NCBI GenBank assembly: GCA_002789635.1
Contig: PFTQ01000004.1
Location: 1-6,235, forward strand
Source: Candidatus Aenigmarchaeota archaeon CG_4_9_14_3_um_filter_37_18
GTDB lineage: Archaea; Aenigmatarchaeota; Aenigmatarchaeia; CG10238-14
Direction of reading: 5' to 3'
DNA: 6,235 nt
The first letter of the stretch is position 1. Every line of letters starts with the position of its first letter. A program made the translations under genes and the position numbers. The notes below the pieces were generated by a model. It had not been told where the DNA came from. It did no database searches and worked only from the letters and a program-made list of their open reading frames with translations. This document shows positions 1 to 5,140 of the stretch, piece by piece.

Positions 1-1
1 G

Positions 2-49
2 TTAGGTAAAATCATGCTCTTTTCTGAGAGGCAGGGAGTCGCTGGGTAG
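2..49 (+). CDS. possible C-terminal end of an upstream gene (partial)
   Basis: An open frame entering from the left edge reads LGKIMLFSERQGVAG and stops at TAG (47-49). The residue mix is protein-like and the base composition (GC-rich for this window) differs from the A/T-rich stretch that follows, so this may be the tail of an upstream gene. Fifteen codons are too few to name a family or to exclude chance; the other strand also has a short start-like ATG here (M-I-L-P-N, running off the left edge). Confidence 0.3.
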   Translation, partial: LGKIMLFSERQGVAG

Positions 50-80
50 TATTTACTTCTATGTGGTAAATAATAGAAAT

Positions 81-136
81 GTTTAAATATTATGGTCTCT
101 ATTAGATTTAATTTCATGTCTAAACCATTAGAGTGA
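81..136 (+). promoter_or_regulatory. TATA-like box and weak Shine-Dalgarno for the 141-665 gene
   Basis: GTTTAAATATTA at 81-92 matches an archaeal TATA element and would place transcription start near 108-118. GAGTGA at 131-136 sits just before the ATG and partly matches the archaeal Shine-Dalgarno GGTGAT. A seven-codon frame starting at ATG 116 ends in TGA at 134-136, right at that site; it could be a tiny upstream ORF or chance. Confidence 0.4.
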
Positions 137-140
137 TTTT

Positions 141-665
141 ATGAGTAAATTAGATAATATGTCTAGAGAAGAGATGGAAGATTATGTTAGATCCACTGGT
201 TGCCGTCATATACAAGGTGTTTTAAGTAGACATGATTTAAGTATCGTGAGTGATGATGTTCTCCGTACAGTAGCAGAAACTGTCGAATCTGGTGAGGAAG
301 GTGGATATGAAGCAGCGCCTGTTGCAACAGGTCCCAAAAGGGATTATTGTGTGACTGCAGCAAATAGTTTTTCTTCTGGTTTTTTATATATAGGAAACCG
401 ATCTGGGGAACCAATTGATGTAACAGCTCAACTACAGAGAATTAACGCTGGCGAGCAATTATTAATGGAATTATTTCCGCGAATTCATGAAGTGATAAGG
501 GGAATATATGATAGAATTGGACCTAAAGTCGCAGCATATATCGACTCACCAGGAAAAGCCAGAGGGGCTAGGGCTACATTAAAACCTATAGAATATTTAA
601 GTCTTTTAGCATTAGTTTTACTTGATCCTAATCATAAAGAAAGATTGAATAGTCAATATAGATAA
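141..665 (+). CDS. CFI-box-like small protein
   Basis: A 174-aa protein. Seen: an acidic N-terminal half (residues 1-60) without a recognised domain; a Cys-led segment at 70 (CVTAANSF); a helical stretch around 100-120; then GIYDRIGPKVAAYI (121-134) followed by an Arg-rich helix and a hydrophobic run EYLSLLALVLL (151-161). This order (Cys-x-x-A-x-A, helical Leu/Arg region, Y-x-x-x-x-P-x-V-A, R-rich helix ending in a Leu-rich segment) resembles the CFI-box C-terminal domain found on many bacterial and archaeal proteins of unknown function, although the usual CFIATAAYG is here CVTAANSF. There is no signal peptide. The start at 141 has a TATA box and an SD-like site; the earlier ATG (116) is blocked by a stop. 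It appears monocistronic, with T-rich sequence after its stop. Its function is unknown and the family link is inferred by eye. Confidence 0.7.
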   Translation: MSKLDNMSREEMEDYVRSTGCRHIQGVLSRHDLSIVSDDVLRTVAETVESGEEGGYEAAPVATGPKRDYCVTAANSFSSGFLYIGNRSGEPIDVTAQLQRINAGEQLLMELFPRIHEVIRGIYDRIGPKVAAYIDSPGKARGARATLKPIEYLSLLALVLLDPNHKERLNSQYR

Positions 666-720
666 TTTTATTGTAACATATTTAGTTATTTTCAATAGAA
701 CCTGCAAATAAGTAGTAATC

Positions 721-739
721 CAACATCAAAGAAATGTTG
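721..739. repeat. small inverted repeat in the intergenic space before alaS
   Basis: CAACAT (721-726) pairs with ATGTTG (734-739) around a 7-base loop. It lies between the preceding gene and the alaS promoter. No T-run follows, so it is not a clear terminator; it could be an operator or chance. Confidence 0.3.
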
Positions 740-748
740 ATTAAACCG

Positions 749-757
749 TTAAATATT
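749..757 (+). promoter_or_regulatory. TATA box of alaS
   Basis: TTAAATATT is centred about 25 bases before ATG 778, the spacing at which archaeal transcription would start on or next to the start codon. No Shine-Dalgarno sequence precedes the ATG (CTAATTATAGCT), so a leaderless mRNA is expected. This supports 778 as the true start. Confidence 0.55.
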
Positions 758-777
758 CTCCCAACCTAATTATAGCT

Positions 778-3120
778 ATGCCCGATAAAAAAACCCTCAG
801 AAAACAATTCCAAAAAGACTGGGAAAAATACTACAAAATCGACTTTCTCGTTAACAAAGGCTTCCAGAGGAAAATATGCCCTAAATGCGGCAAAGGTTAC
901 TGGACCGCCGATCCTGAGAGAAACCACTGCCCTGATCAGCCCTGCCAAGACTACGAATTCCTCGGGAATCCGCCCACCCAGAAGAGGTTTAGTTACATCG
1001 AATCCTGGCAGGAAATCGAGAAATTCTTCAAACAAAATGGTCATACAAGTGTTAAGCAATACCCGATTGTCTGCAGGTGGAGGCCTGATCTGTTCTTCAC
1101 AATCGCATCGATAATCGACTTCCAGAGGGTTGAAAAGGGGCAGGTAGTCTTCCAGATGCCTGCTAACCCGTTGATCGTGCCGCAGTTCTGCTTGAGATTC
1201 CCGGACATACCTAACGTCGGAGTCACGGGAAAACATTACACGAATTTCTGCATGGTCGGACAACACTCAATCTACGACGGCAAGCAAGGCTACTGGAAGG
1301 AGAAGTGCATAGAATTGGATTACAATCTTCTAACGCAGACTTTCGGCATTCCCCAGAAAGAGGTAGTGTTTGTCGAGGATCTATGGGTTGGTTATGGGGC
1401 TTTCGGGTCATCCATGGAGTATTTTGTTAAAGGAATAGAGTTGGGAAACGCTGTTTTCACTGAGTTCATAGAAAACAATGGAGTAGTCAAAGAGATGACA
1501 AACAAAGTGATAGATATGGGTGCAGGACTAGAGAGGTTTCCTTGGCTCTGCAACGGAACTCCAACAAGCTACGACATAGTCTTCGGGCCAGTACTCAAGA
1601 AACTCAAGGAACAGGCGGGGATAGATTATGATCACGATTTTTTCCTGAAATACTCGAAATTAGCAGGGAGTTTGAACATAGATGAAGTCCAAAGCATAAA
1701 GAAAGCCCGCGAAAAAGTGGCAGAACAGCTAGGAGTGAGTGTAGATGTCCTGGATAAGAAAGTAAAACCAATGGAAGCACTGTATGCAATCTGCGACCAC
1801 ACTAAAGCATTAGCAATGGCTATCTCTGACGGGATGCTGCCGAGCAATGTAGGCGGGGGATACAATCTTAGAGTCATTCTAAGGCGTGCTTTAGGATTCA
1901 TAGACGACAATCACTGGAATATCGATTTGTCAGATGTTTGCTCAATGCATGCTGATCACCTGAAGCCTATGATACCTGAACTGAAAGAAAACATAGAATC
2001 AGTCAAGAAAATTCTAGAAATAGAGAGAAAGAGGTTCCACGAGACTAAGCTTAGAACGAAAAGGATTGTCGAAAAGATGGTCGAAGACGGAGAAGAATTC
2101 ACCGAGGAGAAAATGGTTAGAATGTATGATTCTGATGGGATAACACCCGAGCTGATAAACGACTTCAACCCTGACGTGAAAACGCCAGAGGATTTCTACA
2201 TCAAAGTCACGGAAAAGCACATAAACCCACCTAAGAAGATCGATACGGAACAGTTGGATGTTGAAGGGCTGTCTGAAACTAAGCTTCTTTTTTATGAGAA
2301 CTCGAAAATGACCGAATTTAAAGCGAAAGTCCTGAAGATGATAGATGATAAATGGGTTGTCCTAGACCAGACAGCATTCTATCCAGAGAGCGGGGGCCAG
2401 AAAGCGGATTTAGGATTTATTGACGATGTTCCTGTTTCTGATACCCAGAAGTTCGGAGGTGTTGTTGCCCACAGGATTTTAGGCACGTTTAAAGAAAGCC
2501 AAGAAATCACAGGCAAGGTCAACCTGTACAATCGGGAAATATTAACAAAACACCATACAGCTGTTCATGTGATTAACACAGCTTGCCGAGACATTCTTGG
2601 ATCATGGGTATGGCAGCACTCAGCCGAGAAAACAACAAAAAAAGCCCGCCTAGACATAACACATTACGACACGCTAACAGATGAACAAATCCAGAAGATA
2701 GAGGACAGGGCAAATGAAATCGTCAAGAAGAATTATCCTGTCACAAAAGAAGTCCTACCAAGAGATGAAGCCGAGAAGAAGTATGGGTTCAGGATTTATC
2801 AGGGCGGTGTAGCGCCTGAGAAGATGCTGAGGATAGTATCGATTGACAAACTAGATCATGAAGCCTGTGGGGGGACGCATGTTGACAATACAAGCGAGAT
2901 AGGTTTTATTTCTATTGCCAAGACCAAAAGAGTGCAGGACGGGGTTGTTAGGCTGGAGTTTGTTGCTGGAGATGTTGCAGTCAAGGAGTTGAAAGAAAGC
3001 AAGAGGCTGCTGAAAGAATCTTGTGATGTTCTCAAAGTGAAGGAAGATGAACTGCCTAAAAGAGTGGAACAGTTGTTTAATGAATGGAAAGAGAAAAGAA
3101 AATTAGTCAAAAACGTGTAG
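778..3120 (+). CDS. alaS: alanyl-tRNA synthetase, archaeal type, without C-Ala domain
   Basis: Charges tRNA-Ala with alanine and hydrolyses mischarged Ser/Gly-tRNA-Ala in the cytoplasm. Seen in order: the archaeal N-terminal Cys cluster C34-x2-C37...C51-x4-C56, a probable Zn site; RPDLFFTIASI (102-112); the class II motif 2 region around PQFCLRF (135-141) and GVTGKHY (148-154); motif 3 in DMGAGLERFPWL (starting near 246); the tRNA-recognition helices; the editing domain with the HxxxH Zn motif (H593, H597) and C697-GGT-H701. All hallmark residues are present, so it should be active. It ends at 780 aa after a short helical tail, whereas archaeal enzymes are commonly about 900 aa and carry a C-Ala domain that binds the tRNA elbow and aids dimerisation. 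That domain is absent and no separate copy is visible nearby. Its last 14 bases overlap a minus-strand HicB-like ORF. Confidence 0.97.
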   Translation: MPDKKTLRKQFQKDWEKYYKIDFLVNKGFQRKICPKCGKGYWTADPERNHCPDQPCQDYEFLGNPPTQKRFSYIESWQEIEKFFKQNGHTSVKQYPIVCRWRPDLFFTIASIIDFQRVEKGQVVFQMPANPLIVPQFCLRFPDIPNVGVTGKHYTNFCMVGQHSIYDGKQGYWKEKCIELDYNLLTQTFGIPQKEVVFVEDLWVGYGAFGSSMEYFVKGIELGNAVFTEFIENNGVVKEMTNKVIDMGAGLERFPWLCNGTPTSYDIVFGPVLKKLKEQAGIDYDHDFFLKYSKLAGSLNIDEVQSIKKAREKVAEQLGVSVDVLDKKVKPMEALYAICDHTKALAMAISDGMLPSNVGGGYNLRVILRRALGFIDDNHWNIDLSDVCSMHADHLKPMIPELKENIESVKKILEIERKRFHETKLRTKRIVEKMVEDGEEFTEEKMVRMYDSDGITPELINDFNPDVKTPEDFYIKVTEKHINPPKKIDTEQLDVEGLSETKLLFYENSKMTEFKAKVLKMIDDKWVVLDQTAFYPESGGQKADLGFIDDVPVSDTQKFGGVVAHRILGTFKESQEITGKVNLYNREILTKHHTAVHVINTACRDILGSWVWQHSAEKTTKKARLDITHYDTLTDEQIQKIEDRANEIVKKNYPVTKEVLPRDEAEKKYGFRIYQGGVAPEKMLRIVSIDKLDHEACGGTHVDNTSEIGFISIAKTKRVQDGVVRLEFVAGDVAVKELKESKRLLKESCDVLKVKEDELPKRVEQLFNEWKEKRKLVKNV

Positions 3121-3274
3121 TGTGGCAAAAATCATCAACTCTAACAAAGGTTAAAACAGGCTCAAAATTTCTAGCAGGAATTTTTGCATCTTCATCCTCC
3201 AAATATAGTTCCAACGCTTCTTTTAGATTTTTTAACGCTTCTTTCTGTGTTTTGCCTTGGCTAGCTATATTCAT
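3107..3274 (-). CDS. HicB-like antitoxin, N-terminally truncated
   Basis: A 55-aa frame. It opens MNIASQGKTQKEALKNLKEA and continues LELYLED, the signature of HicB antitoxins (UPF0150: ...SQGxTxEEAxxNxxEAxELYLE). HicB proteins neutralise the HicA mRNA-cleaving toxin. The first ~20-25 residues of the usual domain (beta strands ending in a Pro-Gly loop) are missing, and an in-frame TAA lies four codons before the ATG, so no extension is possible. No HicA gene is visible on either side. The TATA-like sequence at 3281-3295 is too close to the ATG for a normal leaderless start. The 3' end overlaps the end of alaS, convergently, by 14 bases. It is either a decayed TA remnant or a short orphan HicB-like protein; I favour a remnant. 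Confidence 0.6.
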   Translation of the reverse strand: MNIASQGKTQKEALKNLKEALELYLEDEDAKIPARNFEPVLTFVRVDDFCHTTRF

Positions 3275-3311
3275 CTTTTGAATTTAAATATATTGGAAAT
3301 TTTTCAACTTC

Positions 3312-3336
3312 CGCCTGCGGCGTGTCCCGTAGGGAC
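3312..3336. repeat. two tandem GC-rich mini-hairpins
   Basis: CGCC-TGC-GGCG (3312-3322) is followed after one base by GTCCC-GTA-GGGAC (3324-3336); each is a perfect stem with a 3-base loop. The block is strongly GC-rich inside an A/T-rich gap, and neither side has a T-run, so it does not look like a simple terminator. It resembles short interspersed palindromic (REP-like) DNA; whether it recurs elsewhere in the genome cannot be seen here. Confidence 0.55.
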
Positions 3337-3349
3337 TAATCCCATAACA

Positions 3350-3360
3350 ATTAATTTAAC
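3350..3360 (+). promoter_or_regulatory. TATA-like box of the 3382 small gene
   Basis: ATTAATTTAAC is centred about 26 bases before ATG 3382, matching the leaderless spacing seen at alaS and at the HEPN gene. No Shine-Dalgarno precedes the ATG. Confidence 0.4.
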
Positions 3361-3381
3361 CATTCCCTCCAATAACTATTC

Positions 3382-3540
3382 ATGCAAATATCAGAAAAAG
3401 AATGGAAAGAGCTCAAGAGAAAAGAAAAACTGCTCAAGCAATCAGCAAGCATTCTAAGTGTTGAGCCTCAAGACCTGCCTAGAGTAATCCAAAGGTTTGC
3501 CAGCGAGATAAAAGAAATGGATGAAAAGCTCAAAAAGTAA
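3382..3540 (+). CDS. 52-aa protein resembling the C-terminal tail of AlaRS
   Basis: A very basic, helical 52-aa ORF beginning MQISEKEWKELKRKEKLLKQ. From residue 8 it aligns without gaps to residues 735-778 of the AlaRS encoded just upstream: WKELK.../VKELK..., LLKQS/LLKES, ILSVEPQDLP/VLKVKEDELP, and an ending E-I-K-E/E-W-K-E. By hand count 16 of about 43 positions are identical. In AlaRS this is the helical segment that follows the editing domain and would lead into C-Ala. The small protein is therefore either a duplicated, freestanding copy of that helix pair or the last piece of a lost alaS/alaX paralogue. It has its own TATA-like box, an intact frame and coding-like third positions. It ends 8 bases from the convergent gene at 3549. 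Its function is unknown; an accessory role with AlaRS or tRNA-Ala is speculation. Confidence 0.6.
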   Translation: MQISEKEWKELKRKEKLLKQSASILSVEPQDLPRVIQRFASEIKEMDEKLKK

Positions 3541-3548
3541 TCATTACC

Positions 3549-3995
3549 TCATATACAGAACAAACTCCTAGATATAAGCAAATCACATATCTCAGCCCTA
3601 GCATCATCCTTAGTAGGATCGTATAGGGTTTTCTGACCTCGCAGGCTTACAATCGTGAGTTTACTAGAACTGCCATCTGTCTGGATTTCCTGGAGATAGA
3701 TCTGATCATCAGATGACATGGTCCATTGTTCCAAAGATGTTAAAAAACTATTGCAGTCGAAGCAGTTAGGTGGATAGTTATACTCAAGAATGGTCTGATA
3801 GTTTGCAAGCAATATCTTGACCTGAGCCTCTGTGAGATGGTATTTAATGACTCTGCTCTGGGGGATTTCGACCTGGTTGGAAGGCCTTAAGATAATCTCC
3901 ACAAACAACCCTATTGTTGACCCCATCATTAGAAGAACGAAGACTAAAGCGATGGTTTTTGACATTGGTTTTTTCGGTTGGGTTTTTTTAGCCAT
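3549..3995 (-). CDS. single-pass membrane/secreted protein with CxxC, possibly thioredoxin-like
   Basis: A 148-aa protein. Seen: a Lys-rich start (MAKKTQPKKPMSK), one hydrophobic segment at about 14-36 (TIALVFVLLMMGSTIGLFV), then an exported domain. That domain has C78-FD-C81 following a beta-like stretch (QTILEYNYPPN), a strand pair near LTIVSLRGQKTLY (113-125), and a terminal C137-x9-C147. Four cysteines outside the membrane could form two disulfides. The strand-then-CxxC order suggests a divergent thioredoxin-like fold, but no canonical WCGPC or cis-Pro is obvious, so this is inference. I do not recognise a named family. The ATG at 3995 follows a TATA-like ATTAAAAA (about 4017-4024 on the minus strand) by about 27 bases and has no SD, so it probably has its own promoter although the 4035-4349 gene lies just upstream on the same strand. 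Confidence 0.75.
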   Translation of the reverse strand: MAKKTQPKKPMSKTIALVFVLLMMGSTIGLFVEIILRPSNQVEIPQSRVIKYHLTEAQVKILLANYQTILEYNYPPNCFDCNSFLTSLEQWTMSSDDQIYLQEIQTDGSSSKLTIVSLRGQKTLYDPTKDDARAEICDLLISRSLFCI

Positions 3996-4034
3996 GCTAT
4001 AATTCTCTAGTTTTTGTGTTTTTAATGTTTATTG

Positions 4035-4349
4035 TTAAGGCTTGAAGTATTCAGGATATCTTCTATGCAGTTCTTCTATTTCTAGTATAGCCCACATTGG
4101 GTATATTCTCCCGTTAATAGATAAGAAATCTGTTCCTTCTTGTGTCATTTCTTTTGCAGCAAATTCTTCTCTCCAACCCTCTGTGTCTGGCTTCCCGCCA
4201 ATATAAAATAAAACAGTTCCAATCCAAGAATATAACTCCTGATAAAATGGAGATATTCTCTCTCTATCTAACCTCCTATATGAAGGTATTCCAGTACTCT
4301 CTCTCTCTGCGTACTCATCCAAAGGCTTACGTCTCAAGTCCCAATCCAT
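4035..4349 (-). CDS. hypothetical 104-aa protein
   Basis: A charged soluble protein beginning MDWDLRRKPLDEYAERES and ending EIEELHRRYPEYFKP. No family recognised. Seen: an Arg-rich N-terminal 30 residues, a central Trp/Tyr-rich hydrophobic patch (SWIGTVLFYIGGKP), and a C-terminal helix. I chose ATG 4349 over a possible TTG at 4361 because the ATG is the standard start and sits about 30 bases from the TATA-like sequence around 4375-4386. The C-terminus (P-x-WA...ELHR...P-E-Y-F) faintly echoes the end of the broken gene at 4539-4951 (PWAARELHR...NPDVF), which may be chance. It lies just outside the tRNA-flanked island. Confidence 0.65.
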   Translation of the reverse strand: MDWDLRRKPLDEYAERESTGIPSYRRLDRERISPFYQELYSWIGTVLFYIGGKPDTEGWREEFAAKEMTQEGTDFLSINGRIYPMWAILEIEELHRRYPEYFKP

Positions 4350-4374
4350 ATTATCCAACAATTTTTAACAGATT

Positions 4375-4386
4375 AATAATATATAC
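4375..4386. promoter_or_regulatory. possible shared TATA region between the 4349 gene and the tRNA
   Basis: ATAATATATACA is A/T-rich and nearly symmetric. On the minus strand it lies about 30 bases before ATG 4349. On the plus strand it lies about 40 bases before the tRNA 5' end, which would leave a short leader for RNase P to remove. It could serve one or both genes. Confidence 0.4.
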
Positions 4387-4419
4387 ACTCATTCCAACAA
4401 TTATTCCTAGAGTGAATCA

Positions 4420-4507
4420 GGGGTAATCGGCTAGCTTGGTTTAGGCTTCAAGCTTGGGGTCTGAGGACAAAATGCTTGCGACCTGGGTTCAAATCCCAGT
4501 TATCCCA
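4420..4507 (+). tRNA. tRNA-Pro(GGG) with a probable 13-base intron
   Basis: Folded by hand: acceptor GGGGTAA (4420-4426) with TTATCCC (4500-4506), one G-T wobble, discriminator A 4507; D stem GGCT/GGCT with G-C/G-T pairs and the loop AGCTTGGTTTA; anticodon stem CAAGC (4449-4453) with GCTTG (4474-4478), perfect; T stem CTGGG/CCCAG with loop TTCAAAT. The anticodon loop is 20 bases instead of 7. Removing 13 bases at the usual archaeal position 37/38 leaves TTGGGGT, anticodon GGG (4456-4458), proline. The GGG start and A discriminator fit archaeal tRNA-Pro. CCA is not encoded. Base 9 is an unusual C. The 3' part is duplicated at 6141-6178. Confidence 0.85.
4460..4472 (+). other. probable tRNA intron (position 37/38)
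   Basis: The extra bases TCTGAGGACAAAA sit after G37. TTG (4454-4456) can pair with CAA (4468-4470) and TC with GA, leaving GGG and AAT as 3-base bulges: a reduced bulge-helix-bulge of the kind the archaeal tRNA splicing endonuclease recognises. The exact ends could shift by a base. Confidence 0.6.
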
Positions 4508-4508
4508 T
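4471..4508 (+). repeat. left attachment-like repeat (38 bases, inside the tRNA)
   Basis: Identical over 38 bases to 6141-6178. It covers the last two intron bases, the whole 3' exon from position 38 through the discriminator, and one flanking T. Identity from the anticodon loop to the 3' end is one of the standard patterns left by tyrosine-recombinase integration into tRNA genes. Confidence 0.85.
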
Positions 4509-4510
4509 GT

Positions 4511-4550
4511 AATAAAAAAATTATTCTATCAGGGATGATTATTTCATCCT
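4511..4550 (-). terminator. hairpin plus T-run at the end of the minus-strand gene
   Basis: On the minus strand AGGATGA (4550-4544) pairs with TCATCCCT (4538-4531, one bulged base) around a 5-base A/T loop, followed 8 bases later by a run of seven T (4520-4514). It overlaps the stop codon (4541-4539) of the frameshifted reading frame, which suggests that the original gene ended there. Confidence 0.5.
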
Positions 4551-4951
4551 GTAGCCAACTATTCCGTCTTCTCTTATTTGCTGAAGTCTTCTTGGATTCT
4601 GGATATTTAGCTCTAAAAAACATCTGGATTCCTTTCAATCCCACGATGCAATTCTCTGGCGGCCCATGGAGTTACTTCATCTCCTGTCAAACCAAAAACA
4701 TCTCTAATTAATTGTGTAGCAACTATTGGTTCCCCAAAAGCGGTTCTTCCGAAATTACTTATTTTTTCAGGTGGTATTGAACCATCTTTAATGCCGTCAA
4801 CTAATTGCCATGAATAAACAAAATTCCCAGTTCTTTCTGGTATTTCTGGTTCGTATAATATCCACTTACCAAAAGATAATCCTCCGTTTCTGTATCTTAC
4901 AGGTATTCCGATATTTTTAAGCCCCGACCCAGCAAACTGCGTGATAGTCAT
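4539..4951 (-). pseudogene. unknown gene split by a one-base frameshift at a T run
   Basis: Frame 0 runs from ATG 4951 for 112 codons (MTITQFAGSGLKNIG...PWAARELHRGIERNPDVF) and stops at TAG 4615-4613, immediately after six T. Stepping back one base at that run gives 25 more codons: LELNIQ, then NPRRLQQIREDGIVGYRMK, ending at TAA 4541-4539 within the loop of a terminator-like hairpin. The joined 137-aa product reads smoothly across the junction. Its end (helix, then R-x-LQQ-IREDG-I) resembles the winged-helix tails of some nucleases and regulators, including restriction enzymes; that is a weak inference. The body is not recognised. It is either a recent one-T deletion (or assembly error) or real ribosomal slippage, since P-site TTT could re-pair before TAG. 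An in-frame TAA upstream fixes the start at 4951; the TATA at 4981-4990 fits a short leader. Confidence 0.65.
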
Positions 4952-4980
4952 GCATTGTCTCCATGCTTATAATAACGAAC

Positions 4981-4990
4981 TGATATATAA
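4981..4990 (-). promoter_or_regulatory. TATA box of the 4951 minus-strand gene
   Basis: On the minus strand TTATATATCA lies about 35 bases before ATG 4951, so transcription would start about 10 bases before it. It faces away from the HEPN promoter; the two cargo transcripts are divergent. Confidence 0.5.
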
Positions 4991-5036
4991 GCACTTCTAT
5001 AAAACCCTTAAATCAAACAAAATCCAATGTTTGAGA

Positions 5037-5048
5037 CCAGTTATCCCA
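5037..5048 (+). repeat. internal 12-base copy of the tRNA 3' end
   Basis: CCAGTTATCCCA is identical to the T-stem 3' strand, acceptor 3' strand and discriminator of the tRNA (4496-4507). The preceding GTTTGAGA loosely recalls its T-loop (GTTCAAAT). It sits exactly between the two divergent cargo transcripts, in the same orientation as the flanking repeats. It may be a decayed attachment site. Confidence 0.45.
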
Positions 5049-5074
5049 CTAGTAGACAGAGTAGCATAGAAATA

Positions 5075-5131
5075 ATATACTCAGTAACATATGTTACTCT
5101 ATACCATAAAATTTATATACTCAGTAACATA
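5075..5131 (+). promoter_or_regulatory. operator: 16-bp palindrome and 17-bp direct repeats at the HEPN/MNT promoter
   Basis: AGTAACATATGTTACT (5083-5098) is a perfect palindrome. Its left half is part of ATATACTCAGTAACATA (5075-5091), which recurs exactly at 5115-5131, 40 bases downstream. AGTAACAT half-sites thus occur three times, the last between the TATA box and the start codon, where a bound protein would block transcription. This fits autoregulation by the toxin-antitoxin pair, though neither product has an obvious DNA-binding domain. Confidence 0.6.
5112..5119 (+). promoter_or_regulatory. TATA box of the HEPN/MNT operon
   Basis: TTTATATA is centred 26 bases before ATG 5141, giving a leaderless transcript. 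A weaker AATATA in the upstream repeat (about 5074-5079) could be a second start. Confidence 0.6.
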
Positions 5132-5140
5132 AATAAGTTT

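Noticed and set aside
766..1266. 166-codon open frame on the minus strand
   Set aside because: It lies antisense to the N-terminal region of alaS, which has clear family motifs; the translation has no recognisable features.
3084..3281. 65-codon plus-strand frame overlapping the end of alaS
   Set aside because: It is the antisense shadow of the HicB-like frame, whose product is recognisable.
4142..4426. 94-codon plus-strand frame
   Set aside because: It is antisense to the 4035-4349 gene and runs into the tRNA; low-complexity Ser/Ile/Pro translation.
4454..4711. 85-codon plus-strand frame starting in the tRNA
   Set aside because: It begins inside the anticodon loop of the tRNA and is antisense to the broken minus-strand gene.
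4035..4951. Possible homology between the 4035-4349 and 4539-4951 products (ELHR...P...F near both ends)
   Set aside because: Only a handful of residues agree and their spacing differs; not enough to claim a duplication.
5075..5131. CRISPR-like repeats
   Set aside because: Only two copies of the 17-base repeat, overlapping a promoter and a palindrome; no array and no cas gene.
5027..5140. Extended start for the HEPN-like gene
   Set aside because: The extension would translate the operator repeats and the TATA box; ATG 5141 has the right TATA spacing.
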